Of a DNA stretch of 64,000 nt, positions 25,580 through 38,931 are shown one piece after another. The notes under the pieces are model-generated. The model was not told the DNA's origin. It searched no databases and worked only from the letters and a program-made list of their open reading frames with translations. A program made the position numbers and the translations under genes. How positions within the stretch are numbered: position 1 is the first letter of the stretch; each line of letters starts with the position of its first letter. This DNA comes from Notospermus geniculatus (taxonomy: Eukaryota > Nemertea > Pilidiophora > Heteronemertea > Lineidae): contig NMRB01000296.1 of the NCBI GenBank assembly GCA_002633025.1, forward strand, positions 258,001 through 322,000. The letters run 5' to 3'.

Positions 25580-28362
25580 GGGAGCCGTTGTTGTCTTCAG
25601 TTGCACATCATTTGTGCAGTCTCATTCAGCTGTACCATGTTTTTGAATCACACTGTGAACAGTTTGTCCCTTGTTGGGTTACAAGAGAGGAGGAATGCCT
25701 GTTAGTGATTTAATTAGCGCTTTGGTCGCATCGAATGATTCTACTAAACCTCAAAGGTCAGATATTATGTTTGTTTATTAATTTGCCTTGGAAATGCCAT
25801 CGGCAGGGGTGGAGTGAAGTGGAGGCAATAGCATTACCATGATTAGACAGTCTATAATGTGTAATTGGAATGAAAAATCTATACTTTCTGTCGTAAAAAA
25901 ACCCTTGATTAGCAGATTGAATCCACCAAGCTTGCTCTGAGGATTGTAACATCGTCATTCGCTGTGGAGAGTGTGAAGGCACCTCTTCATGGGAGAGTTT
26001 TCACACCAGTTGGCTCTCTATGGGCAACTCGAGAGTAGGATACTATGGAAGTTGTGGGTAGGTTTGAGCAAAGGGGTAAGGAAACCAATAAAGGTAGCGA
26101 CAGCCAACTGCCACGAAAGAACTCTCATGGAGCAGCACCTTAAAGTACATGTCTGTGGAAAGAACCCTCATGGAGCAGCACCTTAAAGTACATGTCTGTG
26201 GAAAGAACTCTCATGGAGCAGCACCTTAAATCGCAGTTGTGGAAGAGGGCCTGTGGAGGACATCTTGTGTCTTCATACAGATGACGCTTAACTGATATGT
26301 AGGTTGGCACGAACCGTAGGTTCAGGAGGCCTGGATCTGAATTGGGCCTCGCACCCTCGTGGGAAAACACACGAACCATGCTGATGGATTTATGAAATTA
26401 AATCTTCATTGATGGTGCACACAGGATGAATTTACGTCGATTCTCTCGAGACCAGAGCTGGATATTGGTTGATATGATGAATAACCGGCTATGGTTTTGA
26501 TCGGTTCGCTCTGGTGGTGCGAGTTAATTGAATTACATTCTGTATGAGAATAGAAACAGCTGTCTATTAGGCAACATGAAATTTGATGGTGTTTGTTCAT
26601 GATGGGTCATCCTTGTACATCATTGAAACAGTTACATGTGTTTAAACAATACAGTAACATANTGCAACAATCTATAGTTCTAAACATTCTTCCACGCAGT
26701 CTCTGTCAGTATGACAATATCACAAAAATCTCATGCACCAGGATGTAGGTGGCTTAACAAAGACATACAATGAAAACCTTCTTTTCAGAATATGTTTTGG
26801 ACTGACAGATGCCATAGCTTCATATTTCTCATTCCTTGGCATTGGCCAGAAACCTAAAACTGTCACACACCTTGCTGGAAGACAAAGGGACTAAACTGTC
26901 GAAGTTGGCATCTTATAAATGTCAAATGAACCCTTTCCTAAAATACTTCATTTATTAGAATCTTCGAGAAGAAAATTTGGAATGAGTCTTGGTCTATATC
27001 CTTCATGGTGTCATGTCTACAATGTTCTGACGGCTGTCATGATCATAAAGTAATGCCAATACCAATTAAGAGGATTACCTTTAAACTTAGTTAAAAAATA
27101 TCGTGGAGCTCAATGTCATTCTCATTCAACATTGTTCGAAGACAAAAGGTGTCATTCAAAAGACACTGAATCAATCATTTCCTATTTTGCTAACCCAACA
27201 CGTGCTTCCCTGATGGGATTTCAAAAAGACGATGTTCCCAGAACCCTGTCAAGTTCGGAGTTTAATTCAGGATGCGCAAGTCTTTTGGGGATTAGACCGT
27301 AAAGTTGATCATACTGAAGCCTCACTTCAAAGACGTTTGGGCATTTGTCGATCTATTTTGTTCAGTATTCTATTACAAAACCAAACGTTGGTACACAACG
27401 GCAACATCAGTGGAATACTAACGCTGCGATGTGTGGACAATCTTGCGTGTCCTGGTTCTGCGATTTTCGCCTATGCGCCTCATGGGATCTCTCACTCTCA
27501 TCAAATCCGTCGACAACTTCCATGCGTTGGTTGGGAATAAGCGAACATTGATGGCGTATGACTAGGATGATTCCGCTGGGGAGACAACGTCAAATTATGT
27601 CGGAACGCATCATTGGTCAGGTTGAATTAAAACCACATACATACTGTATGGACGTGTGTGATCTGGCAAGTGGAAAAACAACTGTTGGTATGTGTAGTAT
27701 AAACCAAGGCTTGTTCATTTCAGAGGGAAAAGATGAAAAATCTCCTTTGTGTATTTGTGACCTTGTTTTGTTTCAATATTTACCAAGGCTTCCAGACTTG
27801 GCCAAACTGCAAGTGCATGGAGGCAACAGGGCAGAAGATGACAAAGGATTTATGGCTAGCATGACATGTACAATCGGATGGAGTCCCTTGCACTGATAGA
27901 ACCTAAAAAGAATTTGTTCCGTCTTGTCGCAATGCAGCACAAGAAGACAGAAGATGACAAAAGCAATAGATTTGAAGCACCGTGTATCAAATTCATGGAC
28001 ATTTAGAAACCTTAGTCGAAAGCATAAACATAAACAACCTTGGAATGAATCGCTGCAGATAACTAACGGCGGCAGTTCTCACGTTGATAGATTTTTATGC
28101 GTCTGCTGACATACGATGAACCCAATCAATGGAGATGTTGTCTTTGCATCATAACTAAACACTGTCGCCCTGCATTTTGCTTTTACGAAATTAATCAAAA
28201 AAGGATGGCAACTTTGTCAAGACAACCAATTCCTTCGACATGTTGCTGTCAAATGATTGAACCATGACTTCTGCTGGGTTCCATTGACCGGTTGGTAATA
28301 AAGGAATGAAGTCACTGGCATCAATTTTACAGCATATGACAGACCCTTTTCCCCTCTGACGT
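25580..28362. other. Non-coding stretch
   Basis: No gene recognised. It contains the minisatellite at 26115-26230 and a single-N gap at 26662. Confidence 0.45.
26115..26230. repeat. 43 bp tandem repeat, about 2.7 copies
   Basis: The unit begins GAAAGAACTCTCATGGAGCA and ends ACATGTCTGTG. The first two copies are nearly identical and the third diverges after CACCTTAAA. Confidence 0.92.
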
Positions 28363-28508
28363 AGCTGAAAAAAGGCAGTTTTGTCACAATTCTTCCTGCA
28401 AAAAAGGTAGTTCTTGCTTCAAAAAAGACAGTTTTGTCACTGTTCTGGCTGCAAAGTCGATGATTTTGTCACCATTCTTTCTGGAGAAAAGACATTTTTG
28501 TGACCATT
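28363..28508. repeat. Degenerate tandem repeat, unit about 38 bp
   Basis: The phrase AAAAAAGGCAGTTTTGTCAC followed by ATTCTTCCTGC recurs about four times with decay. Confidence 0.75.
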
Positions 28509-31500
28509 CCTACACCTATGCACCAGATATAATCCACTTGATCGAAACCAACTAAGTGTCTTGTGATGATTGATCCAGGCCATTGGACATGATCCACCAG
28601 AAGTGCCCTCACGGAAGACACCAATAAAAGGGATCAAGGTGTGAGAATGATTGTCTCTTAACTACCGTAACATGCCATTAATGGCATTACGCTGACATTC
28701 GTTGGTGAGGAGAGCACATGGTAACTGTGCCCTAGGCGATTGGTGGACAGTTTCTCGCAATGTAGCACTAACGGCTCGGTGTTGTCAAATAACAAAAAAG
28801 ATATATCTCGCGGTGCTATTTTGTTGGTCGGGTTTTTCTCCTGTTCAATGTCAGGTGAAGGCATATCGGAACAACTGTGACCAGGCGATATTTGACTTGA
28901 ATTACATCAGTCACTGACTGGCCAGCGCCGTGTGTCATTTTCTTCTTGTAAAATCGCCTCCGGGCTGAGCAAATGGTCCACATGTTGACCGATGGCGACT
29001 CGGAGGCACCTTTGCGTACATATATCACTTTTATTATTCACTTCCATATCAACCTTTCATTTTTTTGCAGGAAATATATGTTGTAGTTTTTTTGTTGCTC
29101 TAGCAACAGTTGGAGCAGGTTTTTCTCTTGGTCCATTCGGGAGTAAATCACTCCTACAGACATAATGGAAATGCCTCATCACCAGCAACATTTTACTTAT
29201 TCAATACTTCTGAATACACAACTGCAAATGCATTTTTATTGGCCAATTACGCTTACTCAGACTTCAGCAACTTGACAGCCGACCGTGCAAGAAACCACTT
29301 CCTTTCCTGTAGAATTTATCGTAGTGTTTCTCTATTCCCCATTGATTCACAAAAAGCCACACTCTCATGGAAAGGTAACTGATCGTTTCTTTGACATGCA
29401 TCCTTTATGAAAGGAAATATAATGTCATTCGGCTAATGAATAGCACTGACGGGTTACTCTGTTCAGGGAACTGTACACGGTGCTGCACTATATTGTGTCG
29501 GTGGCAGGAAATATATTGTTCAAAGGCCAAACTCAACAAGGTCACAAGGATAAATATTAAATGATACATGGTGAGATAAGTGCATTGAGTTTATAATCCA
29601 CATGCATCAATTTGGGAGAGATTTCTATATGGATGAGACAGCAGTAATGATCCTTTCAAGATTATTTGGGTTTAGAAGTGAGAGGTTGATGTATTCTAGT
29701 GATGTTTTTTATGATCGTCAGATAAGCCGTTTTTTTGCTGTTCAATGTGAAAATACCGTGACTTTGACTTTCAAGATGTCTGAAACCTAATTTTCTGTTT
29801 ACTGTCAATAGAGGAAGTTCATCGCTCAATATCCTTCGGCAAATTTACGTTTACGAAACTCAAAACAGTTCATCACGAACGTATTACACTTCGTCACATC
29901 AGAACGACAATTTGGCACGGTTATTTTTCAAAATGACTCACGAGGTTGACACTGCAGAGGAGAGGTGATTGCGTTTAATTTTTACACCAGCGTTACAAGC
30001 GTCGAGTAAGGCAAAGAAATTTCTTCATCACAATGACGGAATTTTATGCAAACTTGACACATGGTTCTGCAGCATCCGTGTTGTCGCTTGCCGTTTCTGT
30101 GTTGTGTATTTCTGTTGAATGATGGTGACTATAAACATGTACTCGAAGGCCACGGTAAAACAGAACGAAAGAAAAGGATGGATTCCGGTGAAGAAAAACT
30201 AGTGAAAATCTCCACCATGAATAAAACATAAAATGCATTTCAGTGAACTGAAGTAATTTAGCGATAACAAGGATTTATTGTGAACATGAGACATATAAAT
30301 CTCACACGATTTGAGAAATGTGGTCATGAATGAGGGAATGGCCTATTGAATAGCAATGTGGTGTTTTATCGTCAGGGAACTATCTTTTTTGACTGAGGCT
30401 TAGCAGGTTTATTCCCATTTTGCCCTTTTCCCAATTTGGCCCCTATTACCAACTGAACAGCTTGAATAGCTTACCCAAACCCAAACCTAGACCTCAACCT
30501 TGGAAGAAAATTGGTATAAGTGAAACGGAGACACTGTTCCAGTATGCTAAAACACATACAACATTCACTCTCCACCTTGGTACCAAAATGTTTACCATTT
30601 GCGGAAAACCTGTTCTTGACTTTCTGCCTCAGTTACTAAAGATAGATGCATCCGTTTAGTTGTGGAGGATCTGTGAAAGAAGTGAAGGCTGCCAGGGCCT
30701 TTTGCTACTGCATCAGTGATTCTTAACGACTAAAAGAAGACTAGCGCAGAAGAAAGAAGGTTGCCGACGCCCTGAGCAATTGGCACTATAAAGCTGCCAT
30801 GGTTACAAAAATCTCTTACACTTTTATATACCCAACAAAGAGTAGTTGGGGGGTAGATGTACGTGATACACCTGTTTAGTGGTCAGTGACCTTCCGATCA
30901 AATGCCCATCACTCTGACAAACATCGCACCAACCCAGACTTTGTATAGAATATGGGCAGACACAACTGAATACCAACGAGTAATAATACTGTGGATTTAG
31001 ACAAGAGATCATAGAAAATGGGTGGACAAGCACTCAAGAAAATGATGCGGGCTTCTCCATTCATATATCATAGATGACGACACACTGGTTTATGGCCGAA
31101 TAAATGTGACACATCTATGAGGGAATGAAGACCCTAACGACCTCGAACATGAGATACGAACATTTCTTTATCGTTATCAGAAGTGTTAGGTGTAAGTGGC
31201 GGACACTAACGATTTGTTACACACGATTTTGACGAGAGCCGCAGCATCTCAGTAATGGTTTGGAGATACTTTTTTCATGATTTTACTGCGAATTATTGTC
31301 TAAAATTTACGTGCTTTTTTATTCGGCAGCTGAATGTGGAATACTTAAACATAGAATAGCCTATATCCATGCAAACCAGACAGGCAATTATAGGAACACT
31401 TCAGACTTCAGCTGGACAGAAGAATATTGAATGTCCTTTGGCTTCCTAATTGCATGTTTCTGAAGTTATTGGTGTGCTGTGACTTGAGATTTGCTGTGCG

Positions 31501-31555
31501 GTATTCCTTAGAAGCTTTGAAGTTACTTGGTGACAGTTGAGGTCAAAATACCTTA
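28509..31555. other. Non-coding stretch
   Basis: No exon or repeat recognised. Confidence 0.45.
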
Positions 31556-31798
31556 GTTGACCAGTGGGTCAAGCCCCTGAGTTGGCTGGTGGGGTTAAAT
31601 CCCAGAGTTGACCGGTGGGGTCCAGTTCGCAAGTTGGCTGGTGGGGGGGGGGGGTCATATCTCTGTGTTAACCGGTGGAGTTAAATCCCTCAGTTGATCG
31701 ATGGGGGCCCAGTCCCTTAGCTGACTGGGGGGTCCTATCCCTGAGTTGGCAGTGGGGACCAATCCCTGTATTGGCCAGTGGGGTCGAATCCATGAGTG
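31556..31798. repeat. Degenerate minisatellite, unit about 30-34 bp
   Basis: About seven units follow the pattern AGTTGACCGGTGGGGT plus AAATCCCTG. G runs are variable, the longest near 31645. Confidence 0.88.
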
Positions 31799-33683
31799 AA
31801 GTCAGATCCTGCTTGACCTGTGAAGTAAAGTGAGATCAAATCCCTGCGTTTAACAATACGCTGCATCTCTACTCAACGGAGTCGGTCCTCTGAATTCATG
31901 GATGTCACCCCTTGGAGCTGATGTGGTGTAAAATGATTGGATTACATGGCTATGACAGGTTGCAAGGTCAGGATGAACAGTTGACAGGTTGCAGAAATCT
32001 GTATGTTATCAGGGTTTGGATCGTAATCGCTCGCTGGTTGTCACACACTGTTTCTTGCAAATCGAGTTCTCGTCAAGGTCGCTGGCACTTTTGTTGTTGT
32101 CCTCGAGAATTAGTCGTAAGAAGTGAGATCGTGTTCACAGCTCAGCTGGAGGACATCATTGATTTGTTATTATCACATATCTGTGATGATAGACACTGTA
32201 AGCAGCGGCAACATTTCTTGGGAGTTACTCCTCTCAGTTCTTTATCCATTGGAGACTGTTAAATATCATGTAGTCATGTAATCTATCATGGATGGATGAT
32301 AAAACCGGTTATTATCTGGTGAACTAGGTGTAATGTAAAGGACGTTAATGATTGCTGCACATGATGGTCGGGGGAGTAGGCTGGCAATCCAGTGTCATTG
32401 GTGAAGGAAGGATTGGTTTAGGTCTGGCTCAACCTCAATTTATTGGGTAATCATGGGTTTGAGTAGATCTGTGTAATCTAAGGAGTAATGATTTGGTTGT
32501 ACGGTGGTTGGATGAATATCGCCAGTGTTTCAGGGTCCTCTGCGCCTGCTGCATATTCCATGTCCAATACTGCAGTCATCATTGCACCGTCTCTGTCATC
32601 ATTGCACTTCTCTCCTTCCCTCCACAAATGCCATCATCATCTTTCCTCCATCGCCACCACTTTCATTCCACATTCACCGTGCATTCCATTCCATCTGAAC
32701 ATTCAACAAAAGTACACGCAGCGAAAAATCCCCTCACCTTTCTGCACGTCACCCTATACGCTTGAGCTTTTTAAATGACGCATCCTGCAGTAGTTTCCCC
32801 AAACATGCCAAAAGCATTCACTTGTTCTAGTAATTTCTATATTGCTTCAACCTCAATCACATTTGTCCTCCATGTAGTTTAACATTTGCCCTGGGCTTGA
32901 ACATCGGAGATTATTATGTCAAAACAGATCGGCGTTTCGTGTTGAGGTCTCACTTTGCCGGCATATAGCTCCGAGCTTGTGGTAATCGAGTGAGCATCTA
33001 TATAATGACTTCCTCTGATTGAATCACAGGATGAGACGATGGCTCGATCATGTGTGGTAAGAATTTGTTTTTACCAACACGGGCCATTGCTTTGGAAATG
33101 TCAGGACAGGTGGTGTGACGAGGAAGGAGGACAGGAGATGCTTTCGTATTTGTGACCGCTAGGAAATCCACAAGTCCATTTGATCAATTGGACTGGAATC
33201 AGGCCGATTCCGTGTGCCAGTGATCGATGCTTTGAATGTTTTGGGTCTTTGCTCTTTGGCCACACTGCAAAAAGCTCACATAATACATTGCCGGTCAACC
33301 AACCTTCAGTTAACACAGGAAATGTTCATTCCCCTTGACGAACCTTAAAACCTATGATTACCCTCATGGGCCTTCTTCAGCCATGTTCTGCAGCAATGGA
33401 CATTTTTCGGTTGAAGAATTTTTCCCCTAATGAGAATTTCACTGCTTGGAGTGAGCGATCGCAACCGCGTTTGTCGTCAACCTTGTCCCCAGGGATCAGA
33501 ATCCGCCACCACCTGGCCATCATTATAACGAGCATGTGTGGCTGGACCTTGTTCATGGAGCATTAAAAAAATGTTGGCGCCACGGAATTGCATTGTTCTT
33601 CGTTATAATGTAGCGTTGTGGTGATTGCGGCCAAGGTTTTGTGTTGTACTGAGAGGAACGCAGGTGCTTGGCTCACGGCTTAC
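31799..33683. other. Non-coding stretch with a pyrimidine-rich patch
   Basis: Positions 32570-32700 are rich in C and T (CATCAT, TCCTTCC and similar). Open frames of 90-116 codons overlap it because of the biased composition. No gene recognised. Confidence 0.45.
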
Positions 33684-33842
33684 GATTTTGTGAACTTTTT
33701 AACCTCCTTGGTACATTGTTTTGGTTTCTCTGTCATTACTGGCCGTGTGTCGTCCATCTTCAGTGAGGTGTCTTCTTTTCTTGTTGCGTTCATGGAGTCA
33801 CCGACTACCAAGGGCATTCGACGACCAAAGGTCGTTTGGGAG
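33684..33842 (-). CDS. Candidate internal exon, unknown protein
   Basis: The minus strand shows a plausible acceptor (CATCCTTTCCGTGATCAG), 159 open bases and a GTAAGC donor. The length is divisible by three, so the exon would be symmetrical. The peptide runs TTFGRRMPLVVGDSMN, then a Lys/Glu/Asp/Thr-rich part ending KPKQCTKEVKKFTK. Its hydrophilic composition resembles real coding sequence. No family is recognised, and a plus-strand frame is open over the same bases. I have found no partner exons. If real it belongs to a gene on the opposite strand nested in or beside the TIA1-type locus. Chance is quite possible. Confidence 0.2.
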
Positions 33843-34983
33843 CTGATCACGGAAAGGATGATCACACTCTCTACAACCCATTCTCTCGAGAATCAGAATC
33901 TATGATACAAAAACGCTGTCAATACTTTCTATTTTTGGCCATGTGTGTGACAGACAATGCCGGAAATCTGGCGTACAGATCACACTTTCGTGTTACATGT
34001 GTATGTCACCTTGACAGTCACACCGACAGTCCATTGAGGATCGTCCCTTACGACCCGTCTCATGAAGATTTGTGTTTGAGCATACTCCATGTTTGTCCCG
34101 GCGTGTGGCGTATGATTGACAAGCTACAGGATGTATGCATACAAACTGGTCCAATCTAAGAAGGGCAAGAATGGAATAGATCACCTATAGGAAGTGTACT
34201 GTTATGACAGGTCAGTTACAGTGGAGACAATTGTGTGGCGCTGATCTTGATGTTGCGAGTTGTTATTTTAGTGTCACCTGCTTCTGTCTTGCACATCAAA
34301 CATTTCGATTAAGATCGGTGACGCAACATTCTCTCATCATTTGACGTTCATGGCATTTGACGTTCATGATCAGGGCAGTTCAAACAATTTTTCAGCTGTA
34401 CTTGTCATCGTTTAAAGACGAATAAAAACATTGATCTGTTTCTTGTTTGATTTTATCACAACATGGACATGATAAATATGGGTGACTTGCTATACGATAA
34501 TTGCAAATTCCACGCCCTTTTTTTATGGAAAATCAATTCCTGTGAATTTACACGCCATGGGCCAGAGTGGTCATTATTATTTTGTGCATATTTACACTCA
34601 GTTATCCAGAGTTCACCAATGGATTATTCAAGCTGAGCGCTGTGTGCTGTGGCTCTCAAGCTGACATTTAATGCTAGTTTAAAAATAGAAAAAAACAGAG
34701 AAAGCAAATGAAAAATAATGGGATCTATAGTACGTTCCATATCATTTTTAATAGAGGACAAAATGCCACTGTCGCGCTGTATTATCTGCTTGTGTCTGGA
34801 TGAGCTATCATCTGATATCCACATCAATTACTGCGGTCAGACGACTTTTGACGGACCCCTGCCGGAAACATTTCAGATGGGAATAAAAGAGCTAATTTTT
34901 CCGTGCTAGTTCCACTCTCCGATGGTTAGGTCGAGGGTGAAAGGGAGAAATGGGAATAAACCAATCTGGAGTCCATCACACAC
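33843..34983. other. Non-coding stretch
   Basis: No recognised gene or repeat. Confidence 0.45.
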
Positions 34984-35183
34984 CACAACAACACTACTGT
35001 CTCCAGCGCATGCTGGGTAAAGTACCATACTCAAGTAAGGGGCTATTGAGTTTGGACCTCACAGTCTGGAGCCCAACACTCAACCAGTCACCACTGCTCT
35101 CTCCAGCGCATGCTGGGTAAAGTTTCATACTCAAGTAAGGGGCTATTCAGTTTGGACCTCACAGTCTGGAGCCCAACACTCAA
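34984..35183. repeat. 100 bp tandem duplication ending at an N
   Basis: CTCCAGCGCATGCTGGGTAA at 35001 recurs at 35101, with the following ACTCAAGTAAGGGGCTATT and CAGTCTGGAGCCCAACACTC. The second copy ends at a single N (35184), so its copy number is unreliable. Confidence 0.9.
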
Positions 35184-35184
35184 N

Positions 35185-36849
35185 CCAACACAAGATTACC
35201 ACCGCTGACCAGCGTACATCATTTTCCTCTCTCTTCTCATTGACTCATTAACGGGAGTCAAGTGGACAGATCAGGCTCTACACCACTCACGGCGGGCAGG
35301 TTGCAGCTCTCAGAGGTCTCATCAATATTCATTCAGTTAACGGAATGTTTGCCCAATGTTTTTCGCAAGTCCATTTAGCGAAGGTCAGCACTTTTGTTCA
35401 TGTGCCATGCCGGGTGGTTTTAACACCTTGGAGATCTTGACTGGTGTGGCATTGATGGGTTAGGAAGATACTGCTTTGATGTTGGTGTTTCTAAAATCTC
35501 TGTTGTTTCCTCTTGCCATGGTCATAGGCCTCCCTTAAGTTAAGAGCTGGGTCCCCTAGCATAACTGATCCTCAACAGAGTTCCGGTACTGGTTGGTTAA
35601 ATGGAATTTAGGAGAGAACTGGAGGATTGGTAGAACCCTATTCCATAGAGGCTAGGGATGGAGTTGCCCCCTCAGTCAGAGAGAACAGGCCATGCAGGGA
35701 ATCTTGCACTTGTAAAATGACGTGCATCGTTTCCACTCCTCTTCTCTTCCACACTTGGGCACATCCGGTAGGATAGAGTCTACATGACCCCCCATTGTCA
35801 GTCTACATTATATGACTGAATCCCTTGGTGATATATCCACCGATTGACTCATGCAACATTGAAAACGAAAATGACAGCAAGGGAAATTGATATATATTTT
35901 CATCAACCTGGAAGGATTTTTTATTGGTAGGCATACGGAGTTTGCTAACCAAGTGCAAAATCATGTAAGGTCGGAATATATGACTCTTGTCAACAGTGGG
36001 AAGTTGACTGTACTTTTGTATGTGATTCTGTTGCATATGTACAGCTTTTGGGGTAGACTTAGACCGAAACTGGTTTCTATTGCTTCCAGTTTAGTGTCGT
36101 CATTAGAGGTGAAAACAGGATTATTAGATTTCATTACGTGTCATAATGGTAGTGCCCATATCTCTTAGGCAACATGAAGTTCCAAGTATTTGCTCTGTGG
36201 AGGAGGACCGACTCCGTCGGGAAGGGGAGTTCTCCCACTTGTACTTTTGGTGTTTTCTGCCGCACACCTGCTAGACAACGAGTGCATCTGAAAATGGCAC
36301 CACAATCCAGACAAGTTTGGGTGCCTGCAGCCTCCATCAGTTTCATTGTCTTCAATGCTGATATGGTTGAGATCTTTATGGTTGTATCCCAAACCAGTCC
36401 TTGAACAGATGATCCTTGCAAACATGCTCACTCATTCACAAACACTTCTTGATCTTGGCCTGTCATTCATATTCTCGATGCTATTTGTCATCTCTATATC
36501 CCTATTTATCCCCAATAAGCATCGTAATCCGTCCGTGCAATATCTTCACACTTCTTGTACATGATCTGTGTACATATATATGGTGGTCACTTTGCGATAG
36601 AATATGAAGTGGGGTAGTCCATCTTCTGTGCACATGGCTGCAGTATATGATGTGTGTCCATATATTGGTCAACTTGTGGTGGAATGCGCTCAGCCGGCCA
36701 TTGTACTATTTCTGTCATTGACATGGTATCAAGAAATTGGTCACAAATTATCAATCTGCTGATAGTTTTATGATGAAAAATCTCACATTGGGATCTCCTG
36801 TCGAAAGGCAAGTCGTGCACCAGAGTGTATTATGTGAGATATATATGAC
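35185..36849. other. Non-coding stretch
   Basis: No exon recognised. Both strands are open for 75-95 codons at 36134-36431, including a minus-strand CxxC-type run (TCLDCGAIFRCTRC), but no supporting splice sites were found. Confidence 0.4.
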
Positions 36850-37020
36850 TTAATTCATCGTTTCCACGACGTAACTCCGACAGTGTCCGCCATTGCTGAC
36901 GTCGCCATAATGACGCAAAGCCGGGGGCAAAATGCATTGCTAATGACGCAAACATAATGCAAGGCCGGGGGGCAAAACGCGCAACGTCACAGGAAGATGT
37001 TACGTCATGGAAACGATTAA
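36850..37020. mobile_element. 171 bp MITE with TTAA at both ends
   Basis: The left end TTAATTCATCGTTTCCACGA continues CGTAAC. The complement of the right end reads TTAATCGTTTCCATGACGTA continuing AC. The arms match apart from a 3-4 base insertion and one substitution. TTAA at both borders is the target site typical of piggyBac-like elements. The interior holds an imperfect direct repeat around AATGCAAGGCCGGGG. Confidence 0.8.
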
Positions 37021-37499
37021 TAGCAGAGAGAATATTCCCTTGATTTGATTTTGTCATCAGAATGGGATTATATAATGATATAAAGCAGGGCCTTGCTGGG
37101 AGAATGGCCCCATGAATACGAGTGGCTAAAACAATGCTTTCAAAGTGCAACATTCTGAAAGTATGTCTGTCTGTCTACATGAACTTTCCACGGATGCATC
37201 GTGAAAAGTGTTGTGGGAGCTGCATACTACAGATCCATCCATCCTCGACTGTATTTATGAATAGCCCAAATTATCTTATGGAAATGAAGAAAGAAGTTAA
37301 TCGCTTCTGATCGACATCACAAAGCAGCTTATGACATCATTCGAAAGATCTGCTGGAGTGTATGCTTTTGAATGTTCGTGTCAAAGGCCGACTACTATCT
37401 GTAGTAGTTTGATGTTGATCTTGTATTTTTTAGCGAGTAATTGAACCAAATGGAGTTTTCTATTACTCAATTGAGGATGAATATTGATGTGGTACCCGT
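37021..37499. other. Non-coding stretch
   Basis: Nothing recognised. Confidence 0.45.
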
Positions 37500-37735
37500 G
37501 GTGCACGGTGAATATGAACGCCGCTGGAGTTTGGTCGAGGTAGCTGATGTTGTTTCAGAGGGTGAGCAAGTCCAAACGGCTCGATTTTGAACCAGCGGGG
37601 TGTGGGGTTACTTAGAGGCGAATTACCACCGCCAGTGGTGGAAGATGGTGAATGCGATCCCTGCTGGGGTTTGGTCGAGGTAGCTGATTGCACAGGGTAA
37701 GCGAGTCCTAGTACTTTGATTTTGAATCAGCTGAA
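37500..37735. repeat. Diverged tandem repeat, period about 145 bp
   Basis: GGTGAATATGAACGCCGCTG with TTTGGTCGAGGTAGCTGAT and GATTTTGAACCAGC is followed by a second version, GGTGAATGCGATCCCTGCTG with the same TTTGGTCGAGGTAGCTGAT and GATTTTGAATCAGC. Confidence 0.8.
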
Positions 37736-38813
37736 ATTGCTACCGTACCGGCTTCGACGACAGGAAAAGTGAGTGGGAAGGAGATTCGTCACATTATGGT
37801 CAGCAGTCACTGGTGTTTATCCTGGTAGTTTGTAGATTTTGCTTCCAAATGTTGATGGATGGCGGCATGCCCATACCTAGCAGCGATGTTCTCTTAAATG
37901 TCGCTCTGAAAAAAGNGTTCAGTCCCGCATTGGCCATTCCTGTTCATTTTGATCTCTGTAATCAGGACACGTCTCAATCAAGGACAGCATATGTTTATCC
38001 CAAAGGTGTCCATTGCAAAGATGAAAACTGTCATGTCACTTTCTAAATCTTTACGCCTTCTTTATGCAAAAGGATAGAGCTTCAAATCACTGAAGCCCAT
38101 CTAGACGGCCGATTACCATCAACTGAAAGTTATACGCAATACTTGAACCCGATCTGAAAGGTTAATGAAGGATAATGAGGCCGGGTTCAAAGAGTTCTAA
38201 AGTCTCGACATATTTACTCCATCGACGTAATGGCCGTCAACTTTGACCAAATGTGATTAAGCCTACCCATGGGAGATCGTCAACGCGGCGGATGACCTGC
38301 ATCACGGTGTGATGATGTTCACACATCTGCGACATTCATCTCTTTATATTACCCGAGGGGAATATCTCGATGGTCTGTTGCCGTTCACTGGGATTCTCTG
38401 ATCCTCTTCTGATCGTCTTTCAATTGGAAATCTTTGATTGTCTGGTCCGTCAATTCCTGGTTCCTGTCTCGTGGGACCTGGTCATTGACATGTACATTGA
38501 ACTAGTCAACTGCTGATGAAATATTACGGCCGTTGGGATCATTGCACGAACCTCGTTTCAACTTCAGCCAAGCCTTGTGCCCCTTTCATCCTATGATTAG
38601 TTTCCCTTGCAGGTGTTAACGTCAATATCAAGATCTCGCCCCTGTCAATTGCTTTATAGGGGAAGGTTGCATAGGATTGTTTTGAACAGTTTCAAGGTCA
38701 ATGGGCAGAATGGAAAGACCAACATGTTGCCTTATGGCAAGCATTACTCATTACATTAGGCCTAGCCATTTCAGTGATTGAAGCATCCCGAAGGATACCA
38801 GTGTGAAGGTATC
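37736..38813. other. Intron sequence upstream of the TIA1-type exon
   Basis: No RRM1 exon is seen, although the protein requires one upstream. A single-N gap lies at 37916. Confidence 0.5.
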
Positions 38814-38896
38814 CCTTACATTACATGTCAACCTGTTCCATTACCTTATACATTACATGTCAACCTGTTCCATTACCTTATACATTACATGTCAAC
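38814..38896. repeat. 32 bp intronic tandem repeat next to a 3' splice site
   Basis: The unit CCTTATACATTACATGTCAA plus CCTGTTCCATTA occurs about 2.6 times. The array stops 36 bases before the exon at 38932, so it abuts or overlaps the branch-point region (candidate GTAAC at 38897). Confidence 0.95.
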
Positions 38897-38931
38897 AGTA
38901 ACTCATGGTGCCGTCTGCTTTTTCGTTGTAG

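Noticed and set aside
36134-36431. Minus-strand CxxC pairs suggesting a zinc ribbon
   Set aside because: Only two Cys pairs in an otherwise unremarkable frame that is open on both strands; no splice sites or homologous context.
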